Counted from the first letter of the stretch, positions 37,084 to 46,292 are shown. The stretch: 64,000 nt of DNA from Pontibacterium sinense (GCF_015209595.1 NZ_JADEYS010000014.1:1-64000); one strand, 5' to 3'. Made by a program: numbers and translations. The notes: generated from the letters alone by a model not told the origin.

Positions 37084-39008
37084 CAGTGGACCTCCTCGAT
37101 CAGCTGATCGACCAGAATCTCGGCAATGTCTTTCACTTCCGGACGGGGTTCGACTACGCCTTCCAGCATCGCCGTACACTGCTGACAACCAACGGCCACC
37201 AGCTCCGCACCGGTGCTATTCACATCTTCCATGCGCATATCTGCGATACGGCGTTCACCTGGAATATCCGTGATCGGTGCACCACCGCCGCCACCGCAAC
37301 AGCGTGAACGGAAACCGGAGCGCTCCATTTCGGCGACTTCAATGCCCAACGAACGCAGCAACTCACGCGGCGCTTCATATTCGCCGTTGTATCGTCCCAG
37401 ATAACACGGATCGTGATAGGTCACGGTACCGCCGCTAAAGGCTTCTAGTTTCAGCGCACCGCTCTGTACCAACTGATTCAGGAACGTGGTGTGGTGTAAC
37501 ACGTCTACCCCTTCCAGCGCATCGCTACCAAAATCACCGTATTCGTTCCGCAGGCAATGGTAAGCATGCGGGTCGGTGGTCACGATGGTCTTGAATGAGT
37601 ATTGAGACAGAATTTCCAGATTGCGTTTAGCCAGGCTCTGGAACGCAGCATCATCCCCCAGACGACGGGCCACATCACCGCTATCCAGCTCTTCATCACC
37701 CAGAATAGCCACATCCACATTCGCCGCTTTCATCAGCTTAACGAACGCACGCAGGATACGCTGACTGCGCATATCAAACGCACCATCAGAGACCCAGAAC
37801 AGTACATCGGCTTGCTTTACATCGCTCATCAACGGCAGGTTCTGATCCGCCGCCCAGTTCACACGGCTGGCCGGTGAATACCCGTTCGGATTATCCGTGG
37901 CGATGATGTTATCCAGCACTTCTGCGCCTTTGTTGGGCGTATCACCCTTTTCCATGGTCAGGAAACGACGCATATCCACAATCGCATCCACATGCTCGAT
38001 CATCATCGGGCACTCTTCCACACAAGCACGGCAGGTGGTGCAGGACCAAAGCGTTTCAGGATCAACCAGACCGTTAGTGATGATCTGATCCGGACCGCCT
38101 TTCGCGTTACCAACGTCTTTACCCGGATAAGGAGAACCCGCGTATTTGGCATCGGTACCACCGGCCAGACCCACGACCATATCCTGAATCAGTTTTTTCG
38201 GGTTCAACGGCTGACCCGCAGCAAACGCAGGACACATCGCTTCACACTTACCGCATTGCACGCAGGCATCAAAACCCAGCAGTTGGTTCCACTTAAAGTC
38301 TTTGGGTTTAGAGACACCCAGAATATCCAGCGTCTGACCGTTCTGAGTCAGATCAACCGGTTTCAGACCGGTAGACCGGCCGCCGCCAAAACGTTCCTGA
38401 CGGCGATGGAACGCCAGATGCAGGGCACCCGCAAACGCGTGCTTCATCGGCCCGCCCCAGGTCATGCCAAACAGCATCTCGCCAAGTCCCAGCAGGATCA
38501 CAGCACTGAGGATCAACGTCAGCACCCAACCGCCGGTACCTTCCGGCAAAATACCGGCTGCAGGCAGGGTCAGGATGATAAAGGCAGAGGAAAATGCCAG
38601 TAGGCTTTTTGGCAGACGCATCCACGCGCCTTTTGAGATCCGGCTTGGCGGGTCCATACGACGTTTAAGGACAAAGATCGCCCCGACAAACATCAACGCC
38701 AGCGCAAACAACAGCGCCCACGCCAGAATCTGGCTATCAATACCCGCCAGATGCACCAGCAGGATCAGCGCGATAGAAAGGACAAAACCACCACCGGTTG
38801 CGGCGTGCGTTTTGGACATGTATTTGTCACGTTCAACCACATCGTGCAGGTCATGCAGATAACGCTTGGGCATCGCCATCAAACCGGCGATCAGATCAAC
38901 CTGATCTGGCTGGCCCGCACGCCATAAACTGATGCGGCGGACAGCACCGACCACCGCCAGCAACAGCGTGGCAGCGATCAAAACGGAAGGTAACCAATCG
39001 AGAACCAT
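37083..39008 (-). CDS. dgcB: dimethylglycine catabolism iron-sulfur protein DgcB
   Basis: A 641-residue membrane-bound iron-sulfur protein with N-terminal membrane helices (about 5-25, 70-110, 135-185), then two 4Fe-4S motifs (CVQCGKCEAMCP near 250 and CTTCRACVEECP near 325) and C-terminal CCG/heterodisulfide-reductase-type cysteines (DPCYLGRYN, SRCCGGGGGAP, GCQQC). Family knowledge: DgcB with DgcA converts dimethylglycine to sarcosine, and the iron-sulfur chain links to the adjacent ETF and the quinone pool. It is separated from dgcA by 97 bp containing two hairpins and overlaps etfA by one base. The length fits PA5399. Confidence 0.94.
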   Translation of the reverse strand: MVLDWLPSVLIAATLLLAVVGAVRRISLWRAGQPDQVDLIAGLMAMPKRYLHDLHDVVERDKYMSKTHAATGGGFVLSIALILLVHLAGIDSQILAWALLFALALMFVGAIFVLKRRMDPPSRISKGAWMRLPKSLLAFSSAFIILTLPAAGILPEGTGGWVLTLILSAVILLGLGEMLFGMTWGGPMKHAFAGALHLAFHRRQERFGGGRSTGLKPVDLTQNGQTLDILGVSKPKDFKWNQLLGFDACVQCGKCEAMCPAFAAGQPLNPKKLIQDMVVGLAGGTDAKYAGSPYPGKDVGNAKGGPDQIITNGLVDPETLWSCTTCRACVEECPMMIEHVDAIVDMRRFLTMEKGDTPNKGAEVLDNIIATDNPNGYSPASRVNWAADQNLPLMSDVKQADVLFWVSDGAFDMRSQRILRAFVKLMKAANVDVAILGDEELDSGDVARRLGDDAAFQSLAKRNLEILSQYSFKTIVTTDPHAYHCLRNEYGDFGSDALEGVDVLHHTTFLNQLVQSGALKLEAFSGGTVTYHDPCYLGRYNGEYEAPRELLRSLGIEVAEMERSGFRSRCCGGGGGAPITDIPGERRIADMRMEDVNSTGAELVAVGCQQCTAMLEGVVEPRPEVKDIAEILVDQLIEEVH

Positions 39009-39034
39009 TTTTCACCCTCATAGAGCAGGTGTAC

Positions 39035-39097
39035 GGGCAGTGAGCCTGCCCTGTTATTTTTGAAAGGCCCGTCACCCCCAAGGTTCGGCGTGACGGG
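39035..39097 (-). terminator. two intercistronic hairpins between dgcA and dgcB
   Basis: Hairpin 1: CCCGTCAC (39068-39075) with GTGACGGG (39090-39097). Hairpin 2: GGGCAG (39035-39040) with CTGCCC (39046-39051). On the minus strand the first is followed by a pyrimidine-rich stretch without a clean T-run, so these look like RNA-processing or attenuation stems rather than a full stop; dgcB still needs to be expressed. Confidence 0.5.
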
Positions 39098-39105
39098 GTA
39101 GCGCC

Positions 39106-41169
39106 TTACAAGTCTTTACACAGACGCAATGCGTCGTACATCGCAGCATGGGTGTTGCGCTGGGATACACAGTCACCCAAACGCCACAGGATCATGCCAT
39201 CGCCGGATTCTGAGAGCACAGGCTGTGGTTTGATATCGAACAATGCGTCGTTGTCGATCTGCCCCTTGTTGCGGGACTCCTCTTTCAAGGCGTAGTACAG
39301 CTCTTCGTTTGGACGAGTTCCGTTCTCAACCACCACCTGATCAACCACACGCTCTTCACGCTGGCCGGTGTATTCGTTCTCAAGCACAGCTACCAGACTG
39401 TCACCTTCGCGATACACTTTCTCCAGCAGGAAGTCAGAGGTCATGATCACCTCTTTCTCATACAGAGAACGGTAGTACGTTGGGAAGGTCGTTCCGCCGA
39501 TGCCAACACCCGGCTTGATATCGTCAGTCACCAACTCAACCAGCGAGCCTTTTGACGCCAGATAATCGGCTGCAGACATACCAGAGAATTCACAGATGGT
39601 GTCGTAGATCAGCACGTTTTTGCCCGGCTCAACTTTGCCGCTGAGAATATCCCAGCTGGAGACCACTAAGCCTTCCTCTGCGCCCCATTCCGGGTTCTGA
39701 TCGATAAACGGACGACCACCGGTGGCGATCACACACACATCCGGTTTCAGTTCGCGTACCAACTCCGCATCCGCAGCGGTACCCAGACGGATATCAACAC
39801 CCAAACGCTCAAGCTCCATCACCAGCCAACGGGTGATACCTGCGATCTGGTCGCGCTGCGGTGCTTTGGACGCCAAGGTAATCTGACCACCCAGCTCTTC
39901 CGCTTTTTCGATCAGCGTGACGTTATGACCGCGCTCTGCGGCAACACGTGCTGACTCCAATCCGCCCGGCCCACCGCCAACAACGACAACTTTACGTACG
40001 TTACCGCTGGTTTTTTCTATGATGTGTGGCAAGCCCATGTATTCACGGGAGGTCGCAGCGTTCTGGATACAGAGCACGTCCAGTCCCTGATACTGACGGT
40101 CGATACAGTAGTTTGCACCCACGCACTGACGGATCTGATCCACCTGATCCATTTTGATCTTGGCGATCAGATGCGGATCAGCGATGTGCGCACGGGTCAT
40201 ACCGACGAAGTCTACGTAACCGGCTTCAACGATACGCTTCGCCTGGTTAGGATCTTTGATGTTCTGCGCATGAATGACAGGAACATCCACCACCTCTTTG
40301 ATACCAGCCGCCAGATGCAGAAACGGCTCAGGTGGGTAGCTCATGTTCGGAATAACGTTTGCCAGGGTGTTGTGCGTGTCACAACCGGAGCCAACAACAC
40401 CGAAGTAATCAATTTCGCCTGTCGCGTTGTAGTACGCGGCGATCTCTTTCATGTCGTCGTGGTTGAGGCCATCCGGGTGGAATTCGTCACCGGTAATACG
40501 CAAGCCAACACAGAAATCACGGCCCACCTCTTCGCGTACCGCTTTCAGCACTTCCATACCAAAGCGCATACGGTTTTCGAAGGTACCACCCCATTTATCG
40601 GTGCGTTTGTTTACACGTGGCGACCAGAACTGGTCGATCATGTGCTGGTGTACCGCTGATAGTTCAACACCGTCCAGACCACCCTCTTTCGCACGGCGAG
40701 CCGCTTGCGCGAAATCACCAATCACGCGCCAGATCTCTTCCTCTTCGATGGTCTTACAGGTCGCGCGGTGAACCGGCTCACGGATACCGGATGGTGACAT
40801 CAGGTTCGGCCAGTTTTCACCGTCCCAACGGGAACGACGGCCCATATGGGTAATCTGAATCATGATCTTGCCGCCGTGCTTATGCACCGCATCGGCCAGA
40901 TTCTGAAAGTGTGGAATGATCCGATCCGTCGACAGGTTGACGGAACTCCACCAGCTTTGCGGGCTGTCGATAGACACCACACTGGAACCACCACAGATGC
41001 AAAGACCACAACCGCCTTTGGCTTTCTCTTCGTAGTACTTCACGTAGCGATCAGTGGTCATACCGCCATCGGTGGCATACACCTCAGCGTGAGCGGTGCT
41101 GACAATACGGTTACGAATCGTCAGCTTGTTAATCTTGAGTGGCTCAAACAGCACATCAAACTGGGACAT
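39106..41169 (-). CDS. dgcA: dimethylglycine demethylase/dehydrogenase DgcA
   Basis: A 687-residue protein of the trimethylamine-dehydrogenase/2,4-dienoyl-CoA-reductase type: an FMN-binding old-yellow-enzyme barrel (about 1-345), an iron-sulfur linker (about 345-372), then FAD/NAD-type Rossmann domains (VVVVGGGPGGLESARVAAER, about 394-413). It removes a methyl group from dimethylglycine, producing sarcosine, with DgcB and ETF as electron acceptors. The linker has cysteines at 349, 355 and 367 but alanine at 352, where the canonical CxxCxxC motif would have its second cysteine. Its order in the operon and length match PA5398. Confidence 0.94.
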   Translation of the reverse strand: MSQFDVLFEPLKINKLTIRNRIVSTAHAEVYATDGGMTTDRYVKYYEEKAKGGCGLCICGGSSVVSIDSPQSWWSSVNLSTDRIIPHFQNLADAVHKHGGKIMIQITHMGRRSRWDGENWPNLMSPSGIREPVHRATCKTIEEEEIWRVIGDFAQAARRAKEGGLDGVELSAVHQHMIDQFWSPRVNKRTDKWGGTFENRMRFGMEVLKAVREEVGRDFCVGLRITGDEFHPDGLNHDDMKEIAAYYNATGEIDYFGVVGSGCDTHNTLANVIPNMSYPPEPFLHLAAGIKEVVDVPVIHAQNIKDPNQAKRIVEAGYVDFVGMTRAHIADPHLIAKIKMDQVDQIRQCVGANYCIDRQYQGLDVLCIQNAATSREYMGLPHIIEKTSGNVRKVVVVGGGPGGLESARVAAERGHNVTLIEKAEELGGQITLASKAPQRDQIAGITRWLVMELERLGVDIRLGTAADAELVRELKPDVCVIATGGRPFIDQNPEWGAEEGLVVSSWDILSGKVEPGKNVLIYDTICEFSGMSAADYLASKGSLVELVTDDIKPGVGIGGTTFPTYYRSLYEKEVIMTSDFLLEKVYREGDSLVAVLENEYTGQREERVVDQVVVENGTRPNEELYYALKEESRNKGQIDNDALFDIKPQPVLSESGDGMILWRLGDCVSQRNTHAAMYDALRLCKDL

Positions 41170-41302
41170 GGAAACACCCCGATCTCTTCTCTGGACGAGT
41201 CAACTTGAAGCAACCACGCTATAAGCCTTTCTCGTACCTTTATATTTATTTTTTTGAAGCCCGAAGGCCTCTGCTCTTGTCTAAATCGTGCATAAAAGGT
41301 GA

Positions 41303-41359
41303 CTGAAAGCGTTATGAGCGCCGGCAGGAAACCGCCCTGCCAAGCGCAATAGCTTTCAG
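41303..41359 (-). terminator. long intercistronic hairpin upstream of dgcA
   Basis: A nested stem: CTGAAAGC (41303-41310)/GCTTTCAG (41352-41359), GCGC (41318-41321)/GCGC (41344-41347), GGCAGG (41323-41328)/CCTGCC (41336-41341). It starts 7 bp after the DUF5943 stop and is followed on the minus strand by a short TTTT. It probably attenuates read-through into dgcA or protects the upstream mRNA. Confidence 0.6.
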
Positions 41360-41365
41360 CAGCTT

Positions 41366-41896
41366 TTACAGTGGGGTGACTTCGAAATAACCCACCTCAC
41401 AACCTTCTTCCGCCGCACACTGAGTCTGTTCCGCTTTAGTACGCACGTCGTAACCCAAACTTTCAGCGATCTGATCTAGTGCACCAGCAAACCAACCGGT
41501 GAACATGTAATCGACTTTGCGGTTAACCTGACCGTACTGGTACACAAATGCGGAGTTTTCCAGACGCACTTTCGCAGTCCCTTTTTCCAGATCCAGCTCT
41601 TCCGTGATGAAGAAACCCCAACCGCGCTGAGACAGACGTTTCATGTAGTGATGCCAGATATCCTCACCCTTGATACCGTGCTCTGCCGCTTCTTTCTCAC
41701 ACCAGTAGTGCGCAGATTTATAACCCGCTTTGTACAGAATCTCGGCGTAACGCTCGGCACCGATCTCCTCTTCAATACCCATGTGGTTGTTAACGAAGAA
41801 GTGACGCGGCACGTACAGCATTGGCAATGCATCTGTTGTCCATACACCGGTTTCGTCGTCTACGTTGATTGGCATTTCTGGCGTGTGTACACCCAT
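41366..41896 (-). CDS. DUF5943 / 4-vinyl-reductase-domain protein of the betaine cluster
   Basis: A 176-residue soluble protein with a 4VR-like fold (YAEILYKAGYKSAHYWCEKE, WGFFITEELDLEKGTAKVRL, MFTGWFAGALDQIAESLG) ending in a cysteine-containing segment (QCAAEEGCEVGYFEV) that may bind a metal. It is the homologue of PA5397, always found between the dipeptidase-like gene and dgcA. Its role in dimethylglycine breakdown is not established; 4VR domains bind small hydrophobic ligands or porphyrin precursors elsewhere. GAGGTAG precedes the ATG. Confidence 0.85.
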   Translation of the reverse strand: MGVHTPEMPINVDDETGVWTTDALPMLYVPRHFFVNNHMGIEEEIGAERYAEILYKAGYKSAHYWCEKEAAEHGIKGEDIWHHYMKRLSQRGWGFFITEELDLEKGTAKVRLENSAFVYQYGQVNRKVDYMFTGWFAGALDQIAESLGYDVRTKAEQTQCAAEEGCEVGYFEVTPL

Positions 41897-42058
41897 TTTT
41901 TTCTACCTCAAATTCAATTCTTTATGCGTGCACCCGGGTCGCTATTGATGATTTACAGCGGGTGTCACGTTAGGAGTAACAAGGCACAAGTTGCCGAGGA
42001 GCCCAATCGCCCGGCAACTCATGCCCCGTCACAAACAGGGTTCAGGGAGTGGGTTGGC

Positions 42059-43036
42059 TTATTCGCCCCAGACGTCTTTCAGCAGGTTGACCCAGTTATC
42101 GCCCATAATTTTGCGCACCTGTGTTTCAGAGAAACCGTTGCGCAACAAAGCTTCGGTCAGGTTCGGGAACTCACCGACCGTACGGATGCCTTTAGGATTG
42201 ATGATCTCGCCAAAGCGGGTCAGGCGACGTGCGTAGCCCTTATCGTGAGTCAGGTATTCGAAGAAATCCTGACCGTGACCTTGCGTAAAGTCAGTACCGA
42301 TACCGATCGCATCTTCACCCACGATGTTGTAGATGTACTGGATCGCTTCGACGTAGTCGTCAACCGTGGCATTCACACCCGCACGCAGGAATGGGGTAAA
42401 CATTGTCACGCCGACAAAACCGCCGTTGTCCGCGATGTACTTCAGTTCTTCATCGCTGCGGTTACGTGGATGTTCTTTCAGACCCGATGGCAGGCAGTGA
42501 GAATAGGCCACCGGTTTTTTGGATTCGTCGATCACTTCTTTTGCGGTTTGTGGGCCAACGTGAGACAGGTCACATAACATACCCACTTCATTCATTTCCG
42601 CCACAATCTCGCGACCGAAACCGGACAAACCACCGTCACGCTCGTAGCAGCCGGTGCCGACCAGGTTCTGGGTGTTGTAGCACATCTGCACAATGCCCAC
42701 GCCCAGATCTTTAAACACTTTGACGTAGCCGATCTGATCTTCAAACGCATGCGCATTCTGAAAACCCATCATCACACCGGTCTTACCTGCTTCTTTCGCA
42801 CGATAGATGTCACGGGTGGTACGGACTTTCATCAGCAGGTCACTGCTCTCTTCAATCAGCTGATTCATCTCAACGATGTTATCAACCGTACCCTGAAAAT
42901 TTTCCCAGAAGGACACCGTGCAGTTCGCAGCGGTCAATCCACCCTTGCTCATATCTTCAAACAGTTCGCGATTCCACTTCGCGCAGATCAGACCATCGAT
43001 CACGATGGAGTCATTGTGCAGATCGGCTGCGTTCAT
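42059..43036 (-). CDS. membrane-dipeptidase-family protein with altered metal site
   Basis: A 325-residue protein of the renal dipeptidase (peptidase M19) family, corresponding to PA5396 of the Pseudomonas betaine cluster. DLSHVG (H159), YSHCLPSGLKEHPRN (H180) and IGTDFTQGHG are kept, but the N-terminal DGHND metal motif reads DGLIC (14-18) and the bridging glutamate position reads GFQNAH (Q93). Two of the usual zinc-ligand sites are therefore lost, so classical dipeptidase activity is doubtful. It is the first gene of the operon; AAGGATAA precedes the ATG, and paired CGACCC boxes lie upstream. The true substrate is unknown. Confidence 0.87.
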   Translation of the reverse strand: MNAADLHNDSIVIDGLICAKWNRELFEDMSKGGLTAANCTVSFWENFQGTVDNIVEMNQLIEESSDLLMKVRTTRDIYRAKEAGKTGVMMGFQNAHAFEDQIGYVKVFKDLGVGIVQMCYNTQNLVGTGCYERDGGLSGFGREIVAEMNEVGMLCDLSHVGPQTAKEVIDESKKPVAYSHCLPSGLKEHPRNRSDEELKYIADNGGFVGVTMFTPFLRAGVNATVDDYVEAIQYIYNIVGEDAIGIGTDFTQGHGQDFFEYLTHDKGYARRLTRFGEIINPKGIRTVGEFPNLTEALLRNGFSETQVRKIMGDNWVNLLKDVWGE

Positions 43037-43371
43037 TGTTGTTATCCTTTTTCGTTACCAACTGACTAAACGGGTTTCTGTCTCGTTTCTTCTTTCAACG
43101 GAAGAACGAGAAGTGGGAAAGATGGCTCACTTCCCAGAGTTCATTCAGTGTAATTTTTCGTAAAAATTGGTAAGAGGCTGGAAACGACCCGCTGATTACT
43201 AAAACCGACCCACTGACGAATCAATGACCATCTGGCGAGCGGGAAAGTGAAGGAATAAGGCTGCAACAGGGAGATGATAAAGCGTGTCGCTATAGAGGGA
43301 CGCAGATGATACAGAGGAGATTCCGGCCATTGTAAGGGGTGAACTTGAACAATAGCCGGCTTATGACAAGT
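43037..43371. other. promoter region of the dgc operon and 3' flank of the HD-GYP gene
   Basis: 335 bp without a credible gene. It holds the promoter region of the dipeptidase-DUF5943-dgcAB-etfAB operon, including the CGACCC pair at 43183-43212. No clear terminator of the HD-GYP gene was seen. Confidence 0.55.
43183..43212. promoter_or_regulatory. paired CGACCC boxes upstream of the dgc operon
   Basis: AAACGACCC (43183-43191) and AAAACCGACCC (43202-43212) have cores 21 bp apart, two helical turns. The pair resembles the AAAACGACAC/AAAACCGACAC set before fdhA, including the extra C in the second copy. It lies about 150 bp before the first gene of the operon. A candidate GbdR-type operator. 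Confidence 0.55.
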
Positions 43372-44676
43372 CTAGATTTCTACGGTGACGGCACCTTCTT
43401 TAATCGCCAGAAGATACAGATCATCCCTGTGTTCTTTCAGCGTGCCATACACATCCTTGTCGAGCTGTCCGCCATCAGCCATCTTATCCATAATGCCCAA
43501 AACCTCTTCAACACTCAGACGGTCTCGATAAGGTCTTTTTTGGCACAACGCCTGAAAGATATCGGCAATACACAAAATGCGCGTCGGCAGATCGATCCGA
43601 TCACCTTCCCAGCCATACGGGTATCCGGAGCCATCCAGTTTTTCGTGATGTTCAGATGCCCACTTCGCAATCGGCGTATTGGGAAAGATAGCCTTCAATA
43701 CACGTCGACTATCCAAAGGATGGCTGCGCATCTGGGCCAGCTCTTCAGGTGTTAACGCACCCGGCTTTTCCAGTATTTCGTCGGGCGTTCTGAGCTTGCC
43801 AACGTCATGCAGCAACCCAGCAATACGTAGGATACGGCTGTGGTACTGATCGCAGCCCACCAATTCAGCAAGAGAATACGCCAGATCGGCAACCCTTAAA
43901 CTGTGATAGTGCGTAAACGGACTCTTGGCATCGACCACTTGTGAGATCAGCTCACCCAGCGACTCAATCTCACTAAAGCTCAATGAGATTTTGTAATCGC
44001 TGGATGCCAGCGTGTCGAAAATCGCATCATCCAGAAACTCTTCTCGCAACTCTAACCAAAAACTGTCTTTCAGTGCGGCTTGCTCCAGCGCCTCAAACAG
44101 TTGAGGACAAAACAGCGTACCGATATGTGGTCGCAATTCGTCCAGCAACTTGTCTCGCTGAAGCAACACCAGATGATGGGGATGGGTTTGAAGAAATGAG
44201 GCATAGATAACGTCTAATCGATCTGAAAGAAAAATCAGATTGGCATACTCACGCGTCGTTTGATCCAGCGACTCTGGCAGATGTTCCCACCGGGTATGGT
44301 GGTAGCGTACCGCTTCAGCGTAGCGACGAAATGGCGGGAAATTGCGCAGGAAGTAATCACCACGGATGCAATGCTGTTCAGCCCCATTCCACTCCAACTC
44401 ATCCGCAAGCTTTTTATGCACTGCAGTAGATGATACGCCACTGTCATGCAGCATGCCGGCCAACAAAATGTAGTGCCGTCTGTCGCGGTCCCACCCCATT
44501 AAGTGTGCGATACGATGGCAGATTAAACCCACCCGTCGTCCGTGACTTCTATCGTCAATTCCAACGTAATCTAAGGCTTGGGTAACGGTGTGCGCAGCAC
44601 GACCGACATCAACATCCATTCCTTGAAGCTCATCAGATGTGCTTATGTGTCCCGTATCCAGAGCCCTATCCTTCAT
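43372..44676 (-). CDS. HD-GYP domain protein (putative cyclic-di-GMP phosphodiesterase)
   Basis: A 434-residue soluble protein with two HD-type domains: an N-terminal one (about 40-200, with HGRRVGLICHR and LLAGMLHDSGV) and a C-terminal HD-GYP (about 245-425, with LLHDVGKLRTPDEI and the GYP motif in HHEKLDGSGYPYGWEG). The HD residues and GYP are intact, so cyclic-di-GMP hydrolysis is expected. The paired-domain layout is typical of a subgroup with a degenerate N-terminal HD. No sensor domain or membrane segment is seen. It lies upstream of, and on the same strand as, the dgc operon, separated from it by 335 bp. Confidence 0.9.
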   Translation of the reverse strand: MKDRALDTGHISTSDELQGMDVDVGRAAHTVTQALDYVGIDDRSHGRRVGLICHRIAHLMGWDRDRRHYILLAGMLHDSGVSSTAVHKKLADELEWNGAEQHCIRGDYFLRNFPPFRRYAEAVRYHHTRWEHLPESLDQTTREYANLIFLSDRLDVIYASFLQTHPHHLVLLQRDKLLDELRPHIGTLFCPQLFEALEQAALKDSFWLELREEFLDDAIFDTLASSDYKISLSFSEIESLGELISQVVDAKSPFTHYHSLRVADLAYSLAELVGCDQYHSRILRIAGLLHDVGKLRTPDEILEKPGALTPEELAQMRSHPLDSRRVLKAIFPNTPIAKWASEHHEKLDGSGYPYGWEGDRIDLPTRILCIADIFQALCQKRPYRDRLSVEEVLGIMDKMADGGQLDKDVYGTLKEHRDDLYLLAIKEGAVTVEI

Positions 44677-44965
44677 TGCTTAACCAAAGTTCAAAAACTG
44701 TGCGCCCATTAATATCCAGCGCCTTGATATTCGTCAAGTAACTTTTGCGCCATCTATGCGTAGCACGCCATTCTATTGATCCTGATTCCTTATGCTTGGT
44801 CAACAAAGGGGGCTGACAGGCAGATGCTCAACTGATAGGTGCGAACAAAGATCACCAAGCTGTTAGATCGATAATCTTTGATCACAAACGGAGGGAAGTA
44901 CGCTTCGTAGTTATCAATCGTCTTCTTACACTACCAACCGGTATTGGAAGATTCAGGCGTGCGCA

Positions 44966-45295
44966 TCAATTGACCCGCATCGCATCGATATGCCAGCAGA
45001 TGCGCCCAAACACGGTCAGATCCCCACTGCTGATCAGCTCAAGCGGTGATCGACCGTTGTAATAGGGATCATCATGCGGACGCGCCATGTAACCATAGAT
45101 ATCGTCAGGATCATCAAATATGGTGTCGAGGTCTGAATGGATATTGAGCACAAAGGTGACTCGTTCACACTGTTCGTCGCTCAAAACTTCGGGGAAAGGC
45201 AGATCAGGATCAAGCTTCAGAATGGCCAGTGCCTGATTGGGTGTGCACTGCCATTGAGCCAATATATGTAACGCGCTGGTTAAACCTGTACTCAT
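44966..45295 (-). CDS. MbcA/ParS/Xre-type antitoxin-like protein (DUF2384-like)
   Basis: A protein of about 109 residues. The start at 45295 has GGGGATAC upstream; a longer frame to 45340 is less likely. The C-terminal half (LNIHSDLDTIFDDPDDIYGY then NGRSPLELISSGDLTVFGRI) resembles the toxin-binding DUF2384 domain, in which NGRSPLELI is characteristic. The N-terminal half may be a divergent helix-turn-helix (ILAQWQCTPNQALAILKL). No RES-domain toxin gene lies beside it, so it may be an orphan antitoxin or a domesticated regulator. Confidence 0.7.
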   Translation of the reverse strand: MSTGLTSALHILAQWQCTPNQALAILKLDPDLPFPEVLSDEQCERVTFVLNIHSDLDTIFDDPDDIYGYMARPHDDPYYNGRSPLELISSGDLTVFGRICWHIDAMRVN

Positions 45296-45392
45296 AGACG
45301 TATCCCCACTTCCAGATTTCAGGGTGCCCCGCTGATACATATCCGATCAACGGACACTTCCATCATAGTGTGCTGCGGTGTTTTTGGGTAAT

Positions 45393-46292
45393 TCACAACC
45401 CTGCAACTGCTGCCGCACATTTCTTTCGCAACATATCCCGCAGCATCAAAATAGCAGGTGTGACTTGCTTCCGGCTTGGGCAGATCAACCAGACGCTTAA
45501 CGGTTCTGATTGATAGTCAGGGAACAACCGCACGATATTGCCCGCACGCAGGTCTGCACTCAGATCCAGTATCGATTTAAAACCGATACCTTTCCCCGCC
45601 ACCGCCCAGCGCCTGACAATATCGGCATCATTGCTCTCCCGATCACCCAGCACCCGGATACGGCTATTCTCGCCCTCTTTAACGAACTCCCACATGTCAT
45701 ACGCGCGATTCCCCAACAGATAGCGCAAACAATTATGCTTGCGCAGATCTTCCGGGTGCGTTGGCATCCCGAATCGGGACAGATAGTCAGGGGAAGCAAA
45801 TGCAACACGTTCCACAGTTGCAACCTGAAACGCCACCATATTGGAATCTTCCGGCTCACCATAGCGCAGCGCTACATCCACTCTGTCGAGATAAAAGTCT
45901 GACAGCATATCGCCAACGCTAAGATGCATCGTCAGATCAGGATGGCTGTCCATCGCCTCATCCAGCCACGGCAGCACGATGTTGCGCCCCAGGTCAGACG
46001 ACACGGATAGTCGTATCTCTCCAGCAATCTTTCCGCGCATCGCATCCAGTGACGCCCTTCCCTCTTCGAGGGATGCCAGTGATTTTCGGCAATGCAGTAG
46101 AAAACGCTCCCCTTCTGCGGTGATACGCAGTTGTCGGGTCGAACGAATAAATAACTGTGTATCGAGCTGTTTTTCTAATCGTTTGAGCGCGGCACTGGCC
46201 GCAGCAGGCGTTATACCCAGCTGTTCAGCCGATGCCGTGATACTGCCCGTATCGGCGGTTCTCACAAATAGTGCTAAATCCGATGTATTCAT
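45393..46292 (-). CDS. LysR-family transcriptional regulator
   Basis: A 299-residue LysR protein: HTH (about 3-63: LALFVRTADTGSITASAE, TPAAASAALKRLEKQL) and effector domain (about 90-295). I start at the ATG at 46292; a TTG two codons earlier is less likely. It is divergent from the zinc-type alcohol dehydrogenase-like/ABM monooxygenase pair over 96 bp, so those genes are the probable target. This resembles the quinone- or aldehyde-responsive LysR/QOR pairs seen in many proteobacteria. Confidence 0.9.
   Translation of the reverse strand: MNTSDLALFVRTADTGSITASAEQLGITPAAASAALKRLEKQLDTQLFIRSTRQLRITAEGERFLLHCRKSLASLEEGRASLDAMRGKIAGEIRLSVSSDLGRNIVLPWLDEAMDSHPDLTMHLSVGDMLSDFYLDRVDVALRYGEPEDSNMVAFQVATVERVAFASPDYLSRFGMPTHPEDLRKHNCLRYLLGNRAYDMWEFVKEGENSRIRVLGDRESNDADIVRRWAVAGKGIGFKSILDLSADLRAGNIVRLFPDYQSEPLSVWLICPSRKQVTPAILMLRDMLRKKCAAAVAGL

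Noticed and set aside
41648-42577. 309-codon plus-strand frame opposite the DUF5943 and dipeptidase-like genes
   Set aside because: It is antisense to two clearly recognised genes, has no family motif and no ribosome site.
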